Below are positions 8,581-18,490 of a stretch of DNA of 64,000 bases, in pieces. The DNA comes from Leptospira selangorensis (GTDB lineage: Bacteria; Spirochaetota; Leptospiria; Leptospirales; Leptospiraceae), in NCBI RefSeq assembly GCF_004769405.1, contig NZ_RQES01000024.1, positions 1 to 64,000 on the forward strand, in the 5' to 3' direction. The first letter of the stretch is position 1; the number at the start of each line of letters is the position of its first letter. The notes beneath the pieces were generated by a model, which saw nothing but the letters and a program-made list of their open reading frames with translations, made no database searches and was not told where the DNA came from. The translations under genes and the position numbers were made by a program.

Positions 8581-9465
8581 CTAGGATTTGGAAACCTGAA
8601 CATTTGTATTTTTTTCTTTTCCGAGACCGGTTGTTTCTGGGATCTCTATTTCTTCTCTGCGATGAAGATTTCTTTCTAAGATTGTTTTTAGAAGAAGGGT
8701 GAGTAGAGAAAGAAATACGAGTACGGATGCAGCGGAAAATGCCCCTACCGAGTTGTACTCATTATATAACATTTCTATCTGTAAGGGGAGTGTATTCGTC
8801 TTTCCTCGGATATGCCCGGATAATACTGAAACCGCTCCGAATTCTCCCATAGCTCTCGCATTACAAAGTATAAGTCCGTATAAAAGTCCCCATTTGATAT
8901 TCGGGATAATAATTTTGATAAATGTTTGGTAGAGGGAAGCACCTAATAAAATACCCGCTTCCTCTTCTTCTTTTCCCTGGCTTTGCATAAGTGGAATTAG
9001 TTCTCTTGCAACAAATGGAAGTGTGATAAATACGGTGGCGATCACAAGTCCAGGAGTATTGAATACGATCTTAATATTCCATTCTTCTAATATGTCTCCC
9101 ATCCATCCCTGTTTTCCGAATAACAATAGGAAGATCAAACCGGAGATTACCGGCGAAACCGCGAAAGGAGAATCTATGATCGTAAGCAGAATATTTTTGC
9201 CGGGAAATTCAAATCTGGTCAAAAGAAATGCAGCTGTTAATCCGAATGCCGTGTTCAAAGGAACTGCGATTCCCGCTACCTTCAATGTCATTAACATCGC
9301 AGCGATTGTATCACTGTCTTGTAATCCTTGTAGATAGGCTTCCCAACCTTGGGCGAATGCTTCTAAAAAAACTACAGTGATCGGTAAGATTAGAATGATA
9401 AATGCGAGGACTAGAACGGAAAAGATCAAAGCCAAGCGGATCCAAACGGATTCTGTTTCTTTCAT
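8581..9465 (-). CDS. sulfate ABC transporter permease CysW
   Basis: A 294-residue inner-membrane permease with about six membrane segments. The EAA-type cytoplasmic loop that docks the ATPase reads [25 protein letters not shown], and the CysW-type stretch [26 protein letters not shown] is typical of sulfate/thiosulfate permeases. It pairs with CysT to form the channel. Its ATG overlaps the cysT stop (ATGA), so translation is probably coupled. The gene lies between cysT and cysA in the operon. Confidence 0.93.
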   Translation of the reverse strand: MKETESVWIRLALIFSVLVLAFIILILPITVVFLEAFAQGWEAYLQGLQDSDTIAAMLMTLKVAGIAVPLNTAFGLTAAFLLTRFEFPGKNILLTIIDSPFAVSPVISGLIFLLLFGKQGWMGDILEEWNIKIVFNTPGLVIATVFITLPFVARELIPLMQSQGKEEEEAGILLGASLYQTFIKIIIPNIKWGLLYGLILCNARAMGEFGAVSVLSGHIRGKTNTLPLQIEMLYNEYNSVGAFSAASVLVFLSLLTLLLKTILERNLHRREEIEIPETTGLGKEKNTNVQVSKS

Positions 9466-10289
9466 CCAAGTCTCCTAGAGGCTCTGTTTTGCAGATAGTT
9501 TATTCCGAACATAATCGTAAATGAAAGGACCAACATCAAAACCGCAATTCCGGTCGCCTTTGCATATTCGTACTGTTCTAATTTGGTAACTATGAGTAAT
9601 GGAAGAATTTCAGTTTTACCGGGAAGGTTTCCTGAGATAAAAACAACCGATCCGTATTCTCCAATCCCTCTCGCAAATGCCATACTGGTTCCTGCAAGTA
9701 GAGAAGGAATTAACTCAGGCAAGATCACTTTAGTAAATGTTTGGAACCTACTTGCTCCTAAACAATAAGCGCTTTCTTCCAATTCTTTAGGAAGATCTTC
9801 TAAGATAGGTTGGACAGTTCTAACTACGAAAGGGAATCCAATAAAGACTAAAGCGATCACAATCCCGATCGGAGTGTATGCTATTTTGATCCCATAAGGT
9901 GTTAGATATTTTCCGATAAAACCATTTGGTGCATAGATCGTGGTTAGCGCAATTCCTGCAACAGCTGTAGGAAGGGTAAATGGAAGATCTACCAATGAAT
10001 CTAAGATCTTTTTACCTGGAAAATCGTAACGAACCAAAACCCAGGCGAATAAAAATCCTACGAATAAATTGATGATAGCTGCAACTCCGCCGGCTCCAAA
10101 GCTTAAATACAGAGCCTGCTTGATCCTCTCCTCTGAAAAAACTTCCCAGAGTCCGGAAACACCTAAGGTCGCAGATTTAAAAAATAATGCGGATAATGGA
10201 ATAATAACAAGAAGGCTAAGGTAGAAGACTGTAAGTCCTAAGGACAGACCAAAGCTTGTTTTAGAATAAGGACGAAAAATTAGCTTCAA
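9462..10289 (-). CDS. sulfate ABC transporter permease CysT (CysU)
   Basis: A 275-residue permease with six predicted membrane segments. The docking loop is [24 protein letters not shown], followed by [26 protein letters not shown], a strong CysT hallmark. The start is TTG at 10289 ([10 protein letters not shown]), with an AAGGG about 10 bases upstream. I find no better in-frame start that keeps the first membrane segment. It overlaps cysW by four bases. A hairpin separates it from sbp, so it may be expressed less than the binding protein. Confidence 0.92.
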   Translation of the reverse strand: MKLIFRPYSKTSFGLSLGLTVFYLSLLVIIPLSALFFKSATLGVSGLWEVFSEERIKQALYLSFGAGGVAAIINLFVGFLFAWVLVRYDFPGKKILDSLVDLPFTLPTAVAGIALTTIYAPNGFIGKYLTPYGIKIAYTPIGIVIALVFIGFPFVVRTVQPILEDLPKELEESAYCLGASRFQTFTKVILPELIPSLLAGTSMAFARGIGEYGSVVFISGNLPGKTEILPLLIVTKLEQYEYAKATGIAVLMLVLSFTIMFGINYLQNRASRRLG

Positions 10290-10341
10290 ACAGGAAACCC
10301 TTTCAGTCGATTCTTGAGAAACGCCCTATTTCGTCAAACCA

Positions 10342-10364
10342 AGAGCCGCGCCTTGTGCGGCTCT
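10342..10364. terminator. intra-operon hairpin between sbp and cysT
   Basis: AGAGCCGC (10342-10349) and GCGGCTCT (10357-10364) form a perfect 8-base stem with a 7-base loop. On the minus (transcribed) strand it is followed by TTGGTTTG, a poor T-tract. It probably acts as a partial attenuator or an mRNA-stabilising stem that gives more binding protein than permease, as in many ABC operons. Confidence 0.45.
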
Positions 10365-10395
10365 CTTTTAGTAAGTGTACAATTCGAGTTTCTAC

Positions 10396-11454
10396 TTACT
10401 TCTTCGCTTCGCCGTAGATGGAGTCAAAAAGACCACCGTCAGCAAAATGTTTTTTATGTGCAGCCGCCCAAGAACCTTCAATAGATCTTACATCGAATAA
10501 TTGAAGTTTAGGGAATTTTGCAACATTCGCTTTTAGGATAGCCGCATCGTTCGGACGGAAAAAATGTTTCGCGATGATCTCTTGGCCTTCTTTTGTGTAT
10601 AAAAATTCCAAGTAAGCTTTTGCTATATCAGTAGTTCCTTTTTTAGCAGCCACTTTTTCAACGATTGCTACAGGAGTTTCAGCAAGAATACTGGTGCTTG
10701 GATAAACCACTTCGAATTGAGCCACTCCTCCGTTTGCTTTTCTGGACTCGGATAGAGCAAGTTCTGCCTCATTTTCCCAAGCAAGAAGAACATCACCGAT
10801 TCCTCTTTGAACGAAAGTAGTAGTGGATCCTCTGGCACCCGTATCTAGAACGGAAGTGTTCTTGTAGAGATTTCTAACGAACTCGATCGCCTTTTCTTCC
10901 GTTTTGTATTGTTTTTTAGCGAATCCCCAAGCTGCCAAATAATTCCAACGAGCTCCGCCGGAAGTTTTAGGATTTGGTGTGATCACTCCGATCCCCGGTT
11001 TTACAACATCATCCCAATCTTTGATTGCTTTAGGATTTCCTTTTCTAACTAAGAAAACGATGGTAGAGTAGTATGGAGTAGAATGATTCGGGAATGCTTT
11101 CTCCCAATCTTTAGAAACGGATCCACCGTTTGTAACGATACTATCGATATCATAAGCAAGTGCAAGAGTTACTACATCTGCTTCTAATCCGTCGATAACC
11201 GCTCTCGCTTGTTTTCCGGATCCACCATGGGATTGTTGGATAGTAAGGTCTTTGCCGGACTTCTTCTTCCAAGAATCAACGAACTTCTTATTAATTTCTT
11301 CGTAAAGCTCCCGAGTTGGGTCAAAAGAAACGTTTAATAGGGTGTCATTCGCATAAGCGGAGAAGGAGAAGATACCGGTTAAGGCCAGAGCGCCGATTCC
11401 TTTGGCGATTGACCTGAGTATAGTATTATTAGATTTTGCTTTCATAAGGTTCAC
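10396..11454 (-). CDS. periplasmic sulfate-binding protein
   Basis: A 352-residue solute-binding protein of the Sbp/CysP family. A signal peptide covers residues 1-35 (ending FSFSAYAND). The mature part has the family motifs [40 protein letters not shown] and [17 protein letters not shown], which contribute the sulfate-binding pocket. The longest start is GTG (MNLMKAKS) with AGGGA 8 bases upstream; an ATG three codons later is less well spaced. It is first in the operon with cysTWA. Whether sulfate or thiosulfate is preferred cannot be told. Confidence 0.92.
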   Translation of the reverse strand: MNLMKAKSNNTILRSIAKGIGALALTGIFSFSAYANDTLLNVSFDPTRELYEEINKKFVDSWKKKSGKDLTIQQSHGGSGKQARAVIDGLEADVVTLALAYDIDSIVTNGGSVSKDWEKAFPNHSTPYYSTIVFLVRKGNPKAIKDWDDVVKPGIGVITPNPKTSGGARWNYLAAWGFAKKQYKTEEKAIEFVRNLYKNTSVLDTGARGSTTTFVQRGIGDVLLAWENEAELALSESRKANGGVAQFEVVYPSTSILAETPVAIVEKVAAKKGTTDIAKAYLEFLYTKEGQEIIAKHFFRPNDAAILKANVAKFPKLQLFDVRSIEGSWAAAHKKHFADGGLFDSIYGEAKK

Positions 11455-11488
11455 TTTTACGTCCCTTCCGACGATAACTCGGAATTTT

Positions 11489-11506
11489 TATCCAATAAAT
11501 TGGATA
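11489..11506. promoter_or_regulatory. palindromic operator candidate of the sulfate operon
   Basis: TATCCAAT (11489-11496), AA, ATTGGATA (11499-11506): perfect 8-base arms. It starts at the expected transcription start of the sbp promoter, where a repressor would block initiation. A second dyad, TTCCGA (11466-11471) / TCGGAA (11479-11484), lies between it and the start codon. The regulator is unknown; an Rrf2-type cysteine regulator is one possibility (inference). Confidence 0.5.
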
Positions 11507-11513
11507 TTTATCT

Positions 11514-11544
11514 GTTATAGTCGGAATGCCTTTCTTTTTGTCAA
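11514..11544 (-). promoter_or_regulatory. sigma-70-type promoter of sbp-cysTWA
   Basis: Read on the minus strand: TTGACA (-35, 11544-11539), then TATAAC (-10, 11519-11514) with 19 bases between, or CTATAA with 18. Transcription would start near 11507, at the edge of the palindrome at 11489-11506. Confidence 0.6.
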
Positions 11545-11638
11545 GAAGGGTTTTATATTTTAGAACATTTTTTTCCTATTTTGAACGCTTTTTTGATTCG
11601 ATCCCTCAGACTTCGGTTTAAAGCGGATTTCTCCAAAA

Positions 11639-13684
11639 ATGAAAAAGGCCCTGTATCTCTTAATTCTGGTATTTCTCCCATTATTCTTTTCCGGATGTTC
11701 TGAATCTTTTACGAACCAAGAACATCCTGCAATTGTTCAGGGAACACTCGAGTTAAAGGATTATGATCTCGAAGAACAAGGTCCCATTCTACTTTCCGGG
11801 CTCTGGAAATTCAGGTGGTTGTATTGGAAAAGTTCCGGATTAGAAAGCCAAAACTCCTACGAAGTAGTCAGTGTACCTTCTTCCTGGAATGGAAAGAACG
11901 GATCTAGATTGGGAGAAGGTTACGGAACCTACGAACTTAACCTAAAATTAAATCGAAATTACGGAGAACTTGCATTTATCTTACAAGAGCAAAGTTCTTC
12001 CTACTTTTTATATGTGAACGGCAAACTTTTAGCCTCTTGCGGAGAAGTGGAATTTCCTTCTTCTTCGGATATCACCATTTTCGAAGTTAAACCTGCCTGG
12101 TGTAATAAACTTGTGAAGTTCACTCCGGATGCAGAAGAGCTGAAGATCGATATGCAGATCGCAAATCGGGATCATAGGTTGGGAGGTTTTTGGGCGCCCA
12201 TCAGATTCGGAACCGCCTCTACTGTGGAAAAGACCTGGAATGCGGAAAGATTTTTGGATCTATTCTTAGCGGGTGGGCTTTTCTGCATTGGACTACTTCA
12301 TCTAATCTATGCGGTTGTCAGAAGGGGAGAAGCCGCCTCCATGTATTTCGGCACCTACTGTGTGATCATGGCAGCGAGAGGTCTATTTTCAGGCACGAGG
12401 ATTATTTCAGAATATCTTGATTTTCTAAAATACAATCACTATGTTAGGATAGAATACGTTACATTCTACCTTGCAATCCCCGTTTTTTTAAGTTATATAC
12501 TTTCCGTTTTCCCAAGAGAATTAAAACGAATTCTGGTGGATCTGGTATGGTGGATCGCAATTGGGGCGTGTATCGTGGTTCTTGTATTCCCTGTCCGAAT
12601 ATTCACATTCACAATTACGATCTATTATCTGGTCGCGTTTCTTGCAGGAACACTGGGATTATTTTCTCTCACTAAGGCAGCCTTAAGAAGAAGAAAAGGT
12701 GCACTCATTATCCTTGCCGGTTTCGTATTCGTATATGCCGCAATGATCCACGATATCTTATACGCGACTTTCTATTTGGATACCGGATATTTTACCAATA
12801 TCGGAGCATTCGTATTTATAGTGGCTCAGTCCGTATTCTTATCCATTAGAAGTTCCGAAAGTTTAGATAGACTTTTGGATCTTTCCAGAAATTTGGAAAG
12901 AAGGGTGGAAGAAAGGACCAAACAGCTCAGGAATGCACTTCGTCTTATCCAAAACGATCTGAATATCGCAAGAGAGATCCAAAAGGGACTCTTAAATTTG
13001 GAAGATGCGGCCGAAAAGAAGATAGGACAAATCAAATTCGGGATCCTCCATAAACCTCTAGCGGAAGTAGGCGGCGATCTTTACGATATCGCTGAACTTC
13101 CAAGCGGAAAGATCCGCATCTTTTTAGCGGATGCAACCGGTCATGGGATACAAGCGGCACTCATTACTATCCTGATCCGAAGTGTTTACGAAGACTTAAG
13201 ATTAAAGGAAGATAGTCCTGGAAAATTACTCTCGGCGATAGGCTCTCAGTTCCATGGCAAGTATGGGAATGTGTCTACATTCTTCTCCGCATCCATTTTA
13301 GAAATTTCTCCCGACGGAAAAACCCTTACTCTCTCTTTGGCGGGATCTCCTCCAGTTTTAGTTCAGACAAAAGACGAAGAACATATAATAGAATGTGAAA
13401 ACCCGTTAGTGGGTCTTTTAGAAAATTTCCATTTCGAGGATAAGGAGATCCAACTCACTCCAGGATTTAGGATACTTTGTTTTACGGACGGACTTACTGA
13501 ATCTGCAAGGTTGCCTGGAGACTTTTACGGAATAGAAAGAGTATTGGCCTCTCTCCGAACTGGAGACACTCAAAGTTTAGAGGAATTATTAAGCGGCATC
13601 CAAGAGGATCTATTCAGATTTTTAGGAACTTCTGAACCAAAGGACGATATACTAGTCTTGGGAATAGAAGACCAACGTTCCTAA
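11639..13684 (+). CDS. 7TM-DISM sensor with SpoIIE-type PP2C serine phosphatase
   Basis: A 681-residue membrane signalling protein. Residues 1-20 form a lipoprotein-type signal (FLPLFFSGC, Cys20). An extracytoplasmic beta-rich 7TMR-DISM extracellular domain follows (to about 200), then seven membrane segments (about 205-400), a coiled-coil linker (LSRNLERRVEERTKQLRNAL) and a SpoIIE/PP2C phosphatase domain from about 465. Metal-binding and catalytic motifs are GGDLYD, ADATGHG, LAGSPP, FTDGLTES and PKDDILVLG. Such proteins dephosphorylate anti-sigma-factor antagonists in response to an external signal. The partner genes are not nearby. The start ATG has only a weak ribosome site. Confidence 0.9.
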   Translation: MKKALYLLILVFLPLFFSGCSESFTNQEHPAIVQGTLELKDYDLEEQGPILLSGLWKFRWLYWKSSGLESQNSYEVVSVPSSWNGKNGSRLGEGYGTYELNLKLNRNYGELAFILQEQSSSYFLYVNGKLLASCGEVEFPSSSDITIFEVKPAWCNKLVKFTPDAEELKIDMQIANRDHRLGGFWAPIRFGTASTVEKTWNAERFLDLFLAGGLFCIGLLHLIYAVVRRGEAASMYFGTYCVIMAARGLFSGTRIISEYLDFLKYNHYVRIEYVTFYLAIPVFLSYILSVFPRELKRILVDLVWWIAIGACIVVLVFPVRIFTFTITIYYLVAFLAGTLGLFSLTKAALRRRKGALIILAGFVFVYAAMIHDILYATFYLDTGYFTNIGAFVFIVAQSVFLSIRSSESLDRLLDLSRNLERRVEERTKQLRNALRLIQNDLNIAREIQKGLLNLEDAAEKKIGQIKFGILHKPLAEVGGDLYDIAELPSGKIRIFLADATGHGIQAALITILIRSVYEDLRLKEDSPGKLLSAIGSQFHGKYGNVSTFFSASILEISPDGKTLTLSLAGSPPVLVQTKDEEHIIECENPLVGLLENFHFEDKEIQLTPGFRILCFTDGLTESARLPGDFYGIERVLASLRTGDTQSLEELLSGIQEDLFRFLGTSEPKDDILVLGIEDQRS

Positions 13685-13830
13685 ACTAGTAAAACATTTA
13701 TTCTTTCCGGAATATTGGATCGTTTTCTAGTTTTATTGTATTGAACCCCGAAAATCATGGTTAGAGAGAAGGTGAACGGGTCCATACTTTTAAGAGTGGA
13801 TCCCGAAATCGTTACCTTGTAGAGGACCCT

Positions 13831-13965
13831 ATGGCATTCAAGCTCGACGGGGCAAAATTCCCCACCTTGGAAGAGTTAATTACGGCTCTGTATCCATTGT
13901 ATGCGGATAAGATGAGCGAAGCTGAATTTAGAAAGTACGTTCAGGAGAATGTAAAAGAGGAATAG
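13831..13965 (+). CDS. 44-residue conserved-looking small protein
   Basis: A short gene easily missed by length cut-offs. AGAGG lies 5 bases before the ATG. The product begins MAFKLDGAKFPTLEELITAL and ends VQENVKEE. It is soluble, acidic and amphipathic, with no signal peptide or metal motif, and reads as two helices. A 21-codon frame (13757-13822) ends inside its ribosome site and could be a leader. It is followed by a GC hairpin. Codon use is like its neighbours. I do not recognise the family; a small regulator or assembly factor is possible but unproven. Confidence 0.65.
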   Translation: MAFKLDGAKFPTLEELITALYPLYADKMSEAEFRKYVQENVKEE

Positions 13966-13978
13966 TCTTCCTCTTTTT

Positions 13979-13996
13979 GCCCCGAGCTCTCGGGGC
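13979..13996. terminator. GC-rich hairpin after the small gene
   Basis: GCCCCGA (13979-13985), GCTC, TCGGGGC (13990-13996). The stem is strong but no T-run follows it on the plus strand, so it may be a weak terminator or a transcript-stabilising stem. Confidence 0.45.
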
Positions 13997-14059
13997 GAAT
14001 CCTTCCCGTAATATCCTCTTTTGCTTGTCAATTCCAGGGGTTTTCCTTACCCTCTCGGC

Positions 14060-16537
14060 ATGCCTTTTTTTCAGAAAAAATGGAGACTTGCTCCGGCTTG
14101 GCGAAGGCCCTTATTACTTCTCGCCTCATTCCTAGTTCTTATTATCAAATTTAGATTTTTATTTAGTGAGGATACTCTTTCAGGTTGGAGCCTTCATGCG
14201 CAAACCCATCTGGCGGAGATCTACGATTCATTTTTGAATAATGGCCAGTCTTTGGGTTACGATAGCCGCTGGTTTTCCGGAATGCCTGTCTTCTACTTTC
14301 AGCCTCCATTCTTTTATTTTCTGGTAGCCGTCCTTCATAAAACTGTCTTCTTCTGGTCTTCACTTTCACTTTCTTTTAATATAGGGATACTTCTTTCTAT
14401 ATTACTTTTTACGTATGCATTTATTAAATTCAGTCTTTTGCTCTTAAGCGAGACGAATCATAGAGCGAATACCGTAATGCTCGCAATGTCGGGACTTTTG
14501 TTCTTCTTCTTATGCGCCGGAGAAGAGCCGTTCGGACTTTCTCTAGTTGGGTTATTCAGCGGTTCAGTGACCGGATTTTTCGGACTCAGTTGGAGTTTAT
14601 TAGGTTTTTATTATTTAGAAAAATATAGGACCACCGGGAAATTATCCTCACTTTCTAAATATTTGGTAGTAAGCGCCTGCGTTTATTATTCCGATCTTGC
14701 TTCTTCCTTATTCTATTTAGTTTCTCTTTTGATCTATTTCTTATTTTTGGGAGAAGAGCTCGGAAAGAGGGCATTCTCCATTGCATTCTTTATTCCACTG
14801 ATCGTAGCGACGCCTGTTTGGTGGAATTTTTTGAAATATTCTTCGTACCGTGCGGAAACTTTCCCGATGGATACTACTCCGGGACTCATTTCTATTTTGG
14901 GTTCGGAGGCTTTGAGACCGATTTGGGAAGGAAGCGGAGTCATCGCTTTTTTATGGAATTTTATCATAGGGCTTCATTGGACACAGGTGGTATTCCCTGC
15001 TTTGTTTTTATTAGGAATTCGTTCTATTCTAAAGCGTAAAATTTTTCCTCCTGCATCCAGATTCGTATTCTTCGCAAGTTTGATCTTTTATTGGATCGGG
15101 GTGGATACTTCTCTTTCTAAGTTTTTTCCAGGTTTGGGATTTCCTTGGTATAGAGCATTGGATCTTTCCCTTCTATTCTTAACTTTATCCGGTTTGGAAA
15201 CTGCGGTTCATTTATTAAAAAATAAAACTTCTTCCTTAACCGCACAATATTCGGTCGGGGCACTTTTATTCTTCGCATTAGTAAGATTTTTCTTATGGCA
15301 TCCTGAGTTGGAATGGAAGGAGAATACTACATTCTTAAAAGACAGTTTTTCCGCCATGGAAATGAAAGATGTAGAAGTTGCACTTTCGGAACTTCCTAAA
15401 GATTCCAAAATTTTTCCGGAAATTGACTCTCATAGAAAATGGGGAGACAGCCCTTTTACTTTAGGACTATTGATCAGAAGAGCAGGTCATAGGAATCTGC
15501 TTGGAATGGAAGCGGATGCTTCTTTGACTTCTCTTGCGCTTCAACCTTATTTGAGTCGTTATCTTCCTTGGACTGCTTGGAAAAAAAATCCAGGCTACGA
15601 AGAGGAGCTTTCTTTAGAAGATGCAGGTATAGGATTACATCGTTTTCTACAAGCGAACGGAACTTCTTATATTATCGGTTCTACCGAAAAACTTTATAAA
15701 ATCCTAAAATTGAACCCGACTCGTTTTGAATTATTAAAAGGTTGGGTAAATAGGGAAGGCCTACGCACGAATGATTCTCCTTCCGAAACGTACGAAAAAG
15801 AATTGGAGAATAAATCTTTCTTATTCCTATTCAAGGTAAAAAATCCTGGATCGGATATTGCGGTCCTGACGGAAAAACCTTGGGGAGTCGCCGATTATAA
15901 GGAGCTAAGCGGAGGAAAATCACTTCGCCCTAAAAGATTCTTATATAATACGAACGAAGCTATCTTGCATGAAGGATTAGATGCAGGGATTGCATTTGCT
16001 CGTGTCGGCAGAAAAGAAATAGAGGTGATCGGTCCAAATTATAATAAATGGTTCCAAGGTTTACTGGTTTTAAATGTTCCGAAAGAAGATAATACTTGGA
16101 AGGACGAATTCAGATCCAAATACGGAGACCTGTCCTTCTCTGATAGAAACGAATTTTTAGGCAGGTTTTTTCCCGTAAAAGAAAAACCTAAGGAGCCAGT
16201 ATTACTTCCCGAACTTCCGATCCTACCTCGTATTTTTTCGGATGAAGAAGTTTTTGCTGGTCCTGAAATTTCTTCCATGGAAAAACCGGAACAATCTGCA
16301 TTAGAAAATCATAATTGTAAATTGATCCGAAGATCCTTTTTTCCTAGTTGGGAAGATGCAGAAGGAGGAATATTATTCCAAACCCAGAGGAATGAAATTT
16401 TGGTCTGTTCGGGGAAGCAGACTTCCGATCTGAAATTTTCAAAAGGGAATTCAGTCTTCTTGACCATCATTCTTTTCCTTCTGCCGATCTTTTTCATATT
16501 CTCCTCCTTTGTGAAAGGAAGGTGGTTTTTCCGTTGA
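14060..16537 (+). CDS. large multi-pass membrane protein, GT-C-like (PTPS-related family)
   Basis: About 825 residues from the ATG at 14060 (MPFFQKKWRL). A TTG at 14021 would add 13 residues that do not resemble a start, and neither has a clear ribosome site. Residues 1-400 hold about ten hydrophobic helices. The loop after the first helix has GYDSRWFSGMPVFYFQPPFF, resembling the membrane family annotated as 6-pyruvoyl-tetrahydropterin-synthase-related, which belongs near the GT-C glycosyltransferases. A hydrophilic C-terminal half ends in one more membrane helix (VFLTIILFLLPIFFIFSSF). Possible role: transfer of sugars from lipid carriers at the envelope. The next gene starts within its stop codon. 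Confidence 0.65.
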   Translation: MPFFQKKWRLAPAWRRPLLLLASFLVLIIKFRFLFSEDTLSGWSLHAQTHLAEIYDSFLNNGQSLGYDSRWFSGMPVFYFQPPFFYFLVAVLHKTVFFWSSLSLSFNIGILLSILLFTYAFIKFSLLLLSETNHRANTVMLAMSGLLFFFLCAGEEPFGLSLVGLFSGSVTGFFGLSWSLLGFYYLEKYRTTGKLSSLSKYLVVSACVYYSDLASSLFYLVSLLIYFLFLGEELGKRAFSIAFFIPLIVATPVWWNFLKYSSYRAETFPMDTTPGLISILGSEALRPIWEGSGVIAFLWNFIIGLHWTQVVFPALFLLGIRSILKRKIFPPASRFVFFASLIFYWIGVDTSLSKFFPGLGFPWYRALDLSLLFLTLSGLETAVHLLKNKTSSLTAQYSVGALLFFALVRFFLWHPELEWKENTTFLKDSFSAMEMKDVEVALSELPKDSKIFPEIDSHRKWGDSPFTLGLLIRRAGHRNLLGMEADASLTSLALQPYLSRYLPWTAWKKNPGYEEELSLEDAGIGLHRFLQANGTSYIIGSTEKLYKILKLNPTRFELLKGWVNREGLRTNDSPSETYEKELENKSFLFLFKVKNPGSDIAVLTEKPWGVADYKELSGGKSLRPKRFLYNTNEAILHEGLDAGIAFARVGRKEIEVIGPNYNKWFQGLLVLNVPKEDNTWKDEFRSKYGDLSFSDRNEFLGRFFPVKEKPKEPVLLPELPILPRIFSDEEVFAGPEISSMEKPEQSALENHNCKLIRRSFFPSWEDAEGGILFQTQRNEILVCSGKQTSDLKFSKGNSVFLTIILFLLPIFFIFSSFVKGRWFFR

Positions 16538-17685
16538 GGAATCCGTACGGCAATAAACCGTACTCTAAACTTCAATTCGTTTCGAATTCACTTTTGGTGT
16601 TATTCGGAAGTATTCTTCTTATTGGGCTCTGGCAAAAATGGAGTCTTTTTATTTGGGGAAATATTTTCATTCATGGTTTAGAGGGTGGACTGGTCGGAGC
16701 GATTTGTGATTGGTTTGCAGTCTGGAAAACGTATAAGGCAGTAGAATCGGAAAGTGAAACAATCGCAGAAGAAATCGGCAGTTGGGTATCTTCGGACCTG
16801 ATCAGCGAACATAAATTAAAATCCTATTTAGACGGTATCTTGGATGAACCTGAAAATATACAGGCGATCCGAGAACTTTTGGATACACATCTAAAAGGAG
16901 AAAAAGAAGTTCGAGAATTCCTGAATCTGATCTGGGATAAGATAGAAGAAGATGTAGTATTATATGTTTCTAATTTTAAATTTTCGGGTGCAGATAAACA
17001 GATATTACATGAATTGAATAGTCGCAAGGAAATACTCTCTACTGTTCGATTCTTAGTGGGAGAAACCTTGATGAAGGTTTCCGATCACCAGGACTTTGGA
17101 GAAAGGGTCCAAAGGATCACTAAGGGGCTTTCATTTCTTGCAAAACCTTTGATCTGGCTTATCGATCCTCAAAAAAGGATCAAAGAATTCGGAGAAGGCC
17201 TGAAAGAAGGAAAAGATTTCGAAACAGAAGAGGAAGAAGTTCTATTCGAATTATATTCCATATTCTCGGAATGTGTGGAATTATATATAGGCTCCTGGAA
17301 CGAATTACCGGTTGAAAGAAGGGAAGAAGCGGTCCGTGCCTTAGCGGATTTCGGAAGAGAACAATTGAATCGATTGATCAGCGAAGTCGTTCTAACACAT
17401 AAGGAAGAAATTTCCAGATTGGAAAATCTGAGAGAATACGGACCGATCCGCTCCTTCTTGGAATTTTTAAGTTCTAAAACGAATGAATCCGTTTCGGAAT
17501 ATGTGGGAGAACAGATCTCTAAAGGGCTGAAATTATTGGAGCCCAAACAATTCAGGGAAAATTTAGAACTCAAAACTAGAAGGGTCCTGGAGAAGATCAG
17601 GATCAACGGAAGTTTATTAGGTTTTTTAGTTGGATCTGCAATAGGATGTATCGTCTTATTATTCGAAGGGAAATTAGGATTATAA
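16534..17685 (+). CDS. DUF445 family membrane protein
   Basis: About 383 residues. The family signature GLEGGLVGAICDWFAVWKTY is near residue 45, after the first membrane helix, and a second membrane helix closes the protein (GFLVGSAIGCIVLLF). The long middle part is helical and charged. I prefer the TTG at 16534, which overlaps the upstream stop (TTGA) and has GGAAGG 11 bases before it; a GTG at 16522 sits too close to that site. DUF445 proteins are widespread inner-membrane proteins of unknown function. Coupled expression with the membrane protein upstream suggests an envelope role. Confidence 0.8.
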   Translation: MRNPYGNKPYSKLQFVSNSLLVLFGSILLIGLWQKWSLFIWGNIFIHGLEGGLVGAICDWFAVWKTYKAVESESETIAEEIGSWVSSDLISEHKLKSYLDGILDEPENIQAIRELLDTHLKGEKEVREFLNLIWDKIEEDVVLYVSNFKFSGADKQILHELNSRKEILSTVRFLVGETLMKVSDHQDFGERVQRITKGLSFLAKPLIWLIDPQKRIKEFGEGLKEGKDFETEEEEVLFELYSIFSECVELYIGSWNELPVERREEAVRALADFGREQLNRLISEVVLTHKEEISRLENLREYGPIRSFLEFLSSKTNESVSEYVGEQISKGLKLLEPKQFRENLELKTRRVLEKIRINGSLLGFLVGSAIGCIVLLFEGKLGL

Positions 17686-17727
17686 TCTCTTGCATAATTT
17701 GCAGGTTATTGTTTAGTATTCAAGATC

Positions 17728-18024
17728 ATGGAACTGAAGCGGATTTATATTTTTCTACTCTGTGTAGTATTTAGCGGATGTTATTCGAAGACAATCTTCT
17801 TCTTCCAAAATATCCGAATGAGACCTCTTCCTCCTCAGGTGGAGCAAAGTTTATATAAACAGAATGAAAAGGGATGTAACGAGAATATCCGAAATATCCT
17901 AAAAAGAATTCCTGAAAAAAATCCTACTGCCACTCATATCAGAGATCTGGAGATCTTCCAATATGACCAAGGAATGTTCGATACATGTTATCGACTCTAT
18001 TACGGTTTGGAGATCTCTCAATGA
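17728..18024 (+). CDS. small putative lipoprotein
   Basis: 98 residues with a lipoprotein signal: hydrophobic IYIFLLCVVFSGC, lipidation at about Cys18. The mature part is short and charged (LPPQVEQSLYKQNEKGC, then IRDLEIFQYDQG) with several cysteines. No family recognised. It is followed by another small exported protein in an ATGA overlap, so the two form an operon and may act together at the inner face of the outer membrane. Confidence 0.7.
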   Translation: MELKRIYIFLLCVVFSGCYSKTIFFFQNIRMRPLPPQVEQSLYKQNEKGCNENIRNILKRIPEKNPTATHIRDLEIFQYDQGMFDTCYRLYYGLEISQ

Positions 18025-18368
18025 AAGTTTTACATGGGGTCTTCTTCCTTTTCTTATTTATATTCTCCTCTTATTGTAGTGGCGCTGAAACACTGATCTA
18101 TCGTGTGGAAAGAGTTGTGCCGGCAAAAGAAAGACCGGTCTTCTCTCCTAAAAGAGTAGAAGGAGAAGATTGTGTAGTACAAATTTTTCCTTTCATGTTC
18201 GCTAGATACGTTCCGGATCTACAAAGTGCATACAACCATGCGATGGACAAGTCTCCTCCGGGAACCCAATCAATTGCGAACGGAGAAGTTTATACAAAAG
18301 GTTTGTATCTTCCTCCTATCTTTTTATTTCGCTGTATCGTAGTCTCAGGGACTCCTAGTTTCGATTAA
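18021..18368 (+). CDS. small exported, probably lipidated protein
   Basis: About 115 residues from the ATG at 18021, which overlaps the previous stop codon (ATGA); an earlier in-frame ATG at 17985 lies inside the upstream gene and is unlikely. The N-terminus is a signal sequence (VFFLFLFIFSSYC) with a loose lipobox. The mature part contains two cysteines and reads PAKERPVFSPKRVEGEDC, then FMFARYVPDLQSAYNHAM. This resembles TRL-like or LEA-type small envelope proteins, but I cannot assign it. Confidence 0.65.
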   Translation: MKVLHGVFFLFLFIFSSYCSGAETLIYRVERVVPAKERPVFSPKRVEGEDCVVQIFPFMFARYVPDLQSAYNHAMDKSPPGTQSIANGEVYTKGLYLPPIFLFRCIVVSGTPSFD

Positions 18369-18490
18369 GGTTCGAAAATTATTTCTATCCATCTTGGTTT
18401 TAAATTTTCCTAAATACTTTAAATTTGAACTATCTAGGATGTGCTCGGTCTAAAAGGTATTCGCCCCGAAAGAGGGGAAAGGAGATAAAA

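Noticed and set aside
13757..13822. 21-codon frame upstream of the 44-residue gene
   Set aside because: No ribosome site of its own; kept only as a possible leader peptide, not a gene.
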